This document shows, in pieces, positions 5,245 through 6,144 of a stretch of 6,144 nt of DNA (positions are counted from its first letter, which is position 1; every line of letters begins with the position of its first letter). Source of the stretch: Acidobacteriaceae bacterium (lineage in GTDB: Bacteria; Acidobacteriota; Terriglobia; Terriglobales; Acidobacteriaceae); assembly GCA_003151875.1 (NCBI GenBank), contig PLYW01000009.1, positions 1-6,144 of the forward strand, read 5' to 3'. The translations under genes and the position numbers were made by a program. Under the pieces are notes generated by a model. That model worked only from the letters and a program-made list of their open reading frames with translations. It searched no databases and was not told the origin of the DNA.

Positions 5245-6144
5245 TTGTTTCCCAATGTTGAAGTGCGTCATTTGCACGCTGTCACCGTTTTAGCCGAAGA
5301 ACTCAATTTCACTCGTGCCGCCGACAGGTTGCACATTACCCAACCCGCGCTCAGTAAGCAGATCACCGAGCTCGAAAAACAGCTTGGATACCGCCTCTTT
5401 GTCCGCGACAAGAAGCGGACGGTAGAACTCACAGATGCCGGGCGTACTTTCGTTCAGGAAGCGCGATCTGCCATGTTGCACACCGAACGGGCGGTCCAAC
5501 TTTCCCGCGCCATCAGCGAGGGCTCGGAGAGCGTTCTGACGATCGGCCGCTCACCTTGCGCCGACCCTGCCTGGATTTCGGCAGTCCTAGCCACTCGACT
5601 GCCTCTGTTTCCGAAGCTGCGGGTTCGGCTGAAGAGCCAATTCGCGCCCGAACTAGTGCGAAGCGTCTTGGCAGGCGAATTAGACTTCGCCATTGTGACG
5701 GCGGCACCCAAAGACGGGCAGATCACGGCTGCGCCGTTTGCCCGTGCGCCGCTATACGCTGCTCTTCCCGAGACACATGAGGCGGCTCACAAAGAACCTC
5801 TGATGCTGCAAGACCTGGCAAAGGACCACTGGATTTTGTTTGCAAAACAAGTTAATCCACTTGCTTATGATGCGATCATGGAGCTGGCGCAGCGTGAGGC
5901 CATCAATCCCAAGGACCCTCATCACATCATGGTGGCACACGAAGCGATTCACCTGGTTTCCGAGCAGATGGGTGTCGCCTTCCTTACCAAGGCCAGTGCC
6001 CTCCGTATTTGCGCTGAAGGTGTGGTCATCCGACCTCTTGCGGACGAGTCGTTGTGGTTCGAAACATGCGTGGTTATGAGGGCCGAAGACTGTTCACGGT
6101 TAGTGAACGAGTTTGCCCGTTCGTTCCTTCGTCGGCATCAGCCT
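5245..6144 (+). CDS. LysR-family transcriptional regulator, 3' end cut by window
   Basis: Three hundred codons are open to the last base of the window with no stop. Residues 6-65 are a standard LysR winged HTH: EVRHLHAVTVLAEELNF (6-22), the recognition segment RAADRLHITQPALSKQI (24-40) and LEKQLGYRLFVRDKKRTVELT. Residues from about 90 form the periplasmic-binding-protein-like effector domain (VLTIGRS, LAGELDFAIV, HEAIHLVSEQMGVAFL). Family members usually have about 295-305 residues, so only a few are probably missing. The start is uncertain: TTG at 5245 (MFPNVEVRHL, with GGGGG nine bases upstream) gives the usual family N-terminus; GTG at 5263 is the shorter option; ATG at 5191 adds 18 residues unlike the family. 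LysR proteins bind DNA as tetramers and often act on a neighbouring divergent gene, but none is present on the left. The effector and target are unknown. Confidence 0.93.
   Translation, partial: MFPNVEVRHLHAVTVLAEELNFTRAADRLHITQPALSKQITELEKQLGYRLFVRDKKRTVELTDAGRTFVQEARSAMLHTERAVQLSRAISEGSESVLTIGRSPCADPAWISAVLATRLPLFPKLRVRLKSQFAPELVRSVLAGELDFAIVTAAPKDGQITAAPFARAPLYAALPETHEAAHKEPLMLQDLAKDHWILFAKQVNPLAYDAIMELAQREAINPKDPHHIMVAHEAIHLVSEQMGVAFLTKASALRICAEGVVIRPLADESLWFETCVVMRAEDCSRLVNEFARSFLRRHQP

Noticed and set aside
4941..5261. 106-codon plus-strand open frame before the LysR gene
   Set aside because: It overlaps the LysR start region in another frame and covers the candidate LysR promoter; no motif is visible.

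Overview
The window is a moderately GC-rich bacterial segment. A polysaccharide nucleotide-sugar dehydratase gene (C-terminal end only, left edge) and a LysR-type regulator (almost complete, cut by the right edge) flank an accessory stretch. That stretch holds a type IV toxin-antitoxin pair of the AbiE family, a second unpaired AbiEi-like gene, and a double helix-turn-helix protein. From memory of protein style only (the LysR N-terminus and the HTH proteins), an Acidobacteriota (Terriglobia-like) host seems plausible. No sequence here proves the taxon.

Layout, left to right. 2-421 (+) is the end of a CapD/FlaA1-type sugar-nucleotide 4,6-dehydratase. 422-1012 has no convincing gene. 1013-1843 (-) is an AbiEii nucleotidyltransferase toxin and 1845-2693 (-) is its AbiEi antitoxin/repressor; they form a tight two-gene operon read leftward, antitoxin first, with one base between stop and start. 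2694-2900 is a divergent, AT-rich control region. 2901-3758 (+) is a second AbiEi-like regulator, read away from the first, with no toxin gene behind it. 3837-4532 (-) is a 231-residue protein with two HTH motifs, convergent with the orphan AbiEi. 4533-5244 carries no intact gene but seems to contain an eroded fragment of another HTH-type gene. 5245-6144 (+) is the LysR-family regulator, which has no stop before the window ends.

The most interesting part is 2694-2900. The leftward abiE operon has a well-formed promoter (TTGACA, 17 bp, TATTGT) whose spacer and -10 element are covered by an inverted repeat (ATAACA-N7-TGTTAT), followed by AAGGA and a GTG start: the expected arrangement for an autorepressed toxin-antitoxin operon. 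In front of the orphan AbiEi gene lie two long palindromes (32 bp with one mismatched pair, and 34 bp perfect). They share a 15-bp core exactly 61 bp apart, but their outer arms differ in sequence while each stays self-complementary. These are either paired operators for the orphan regulator or structured hairpin elements. The two regulators are recognisable homologues arranged back to back, each with a different candidate operator, which suggests two separate AbiE-type control circuits sharing one intergenic region.
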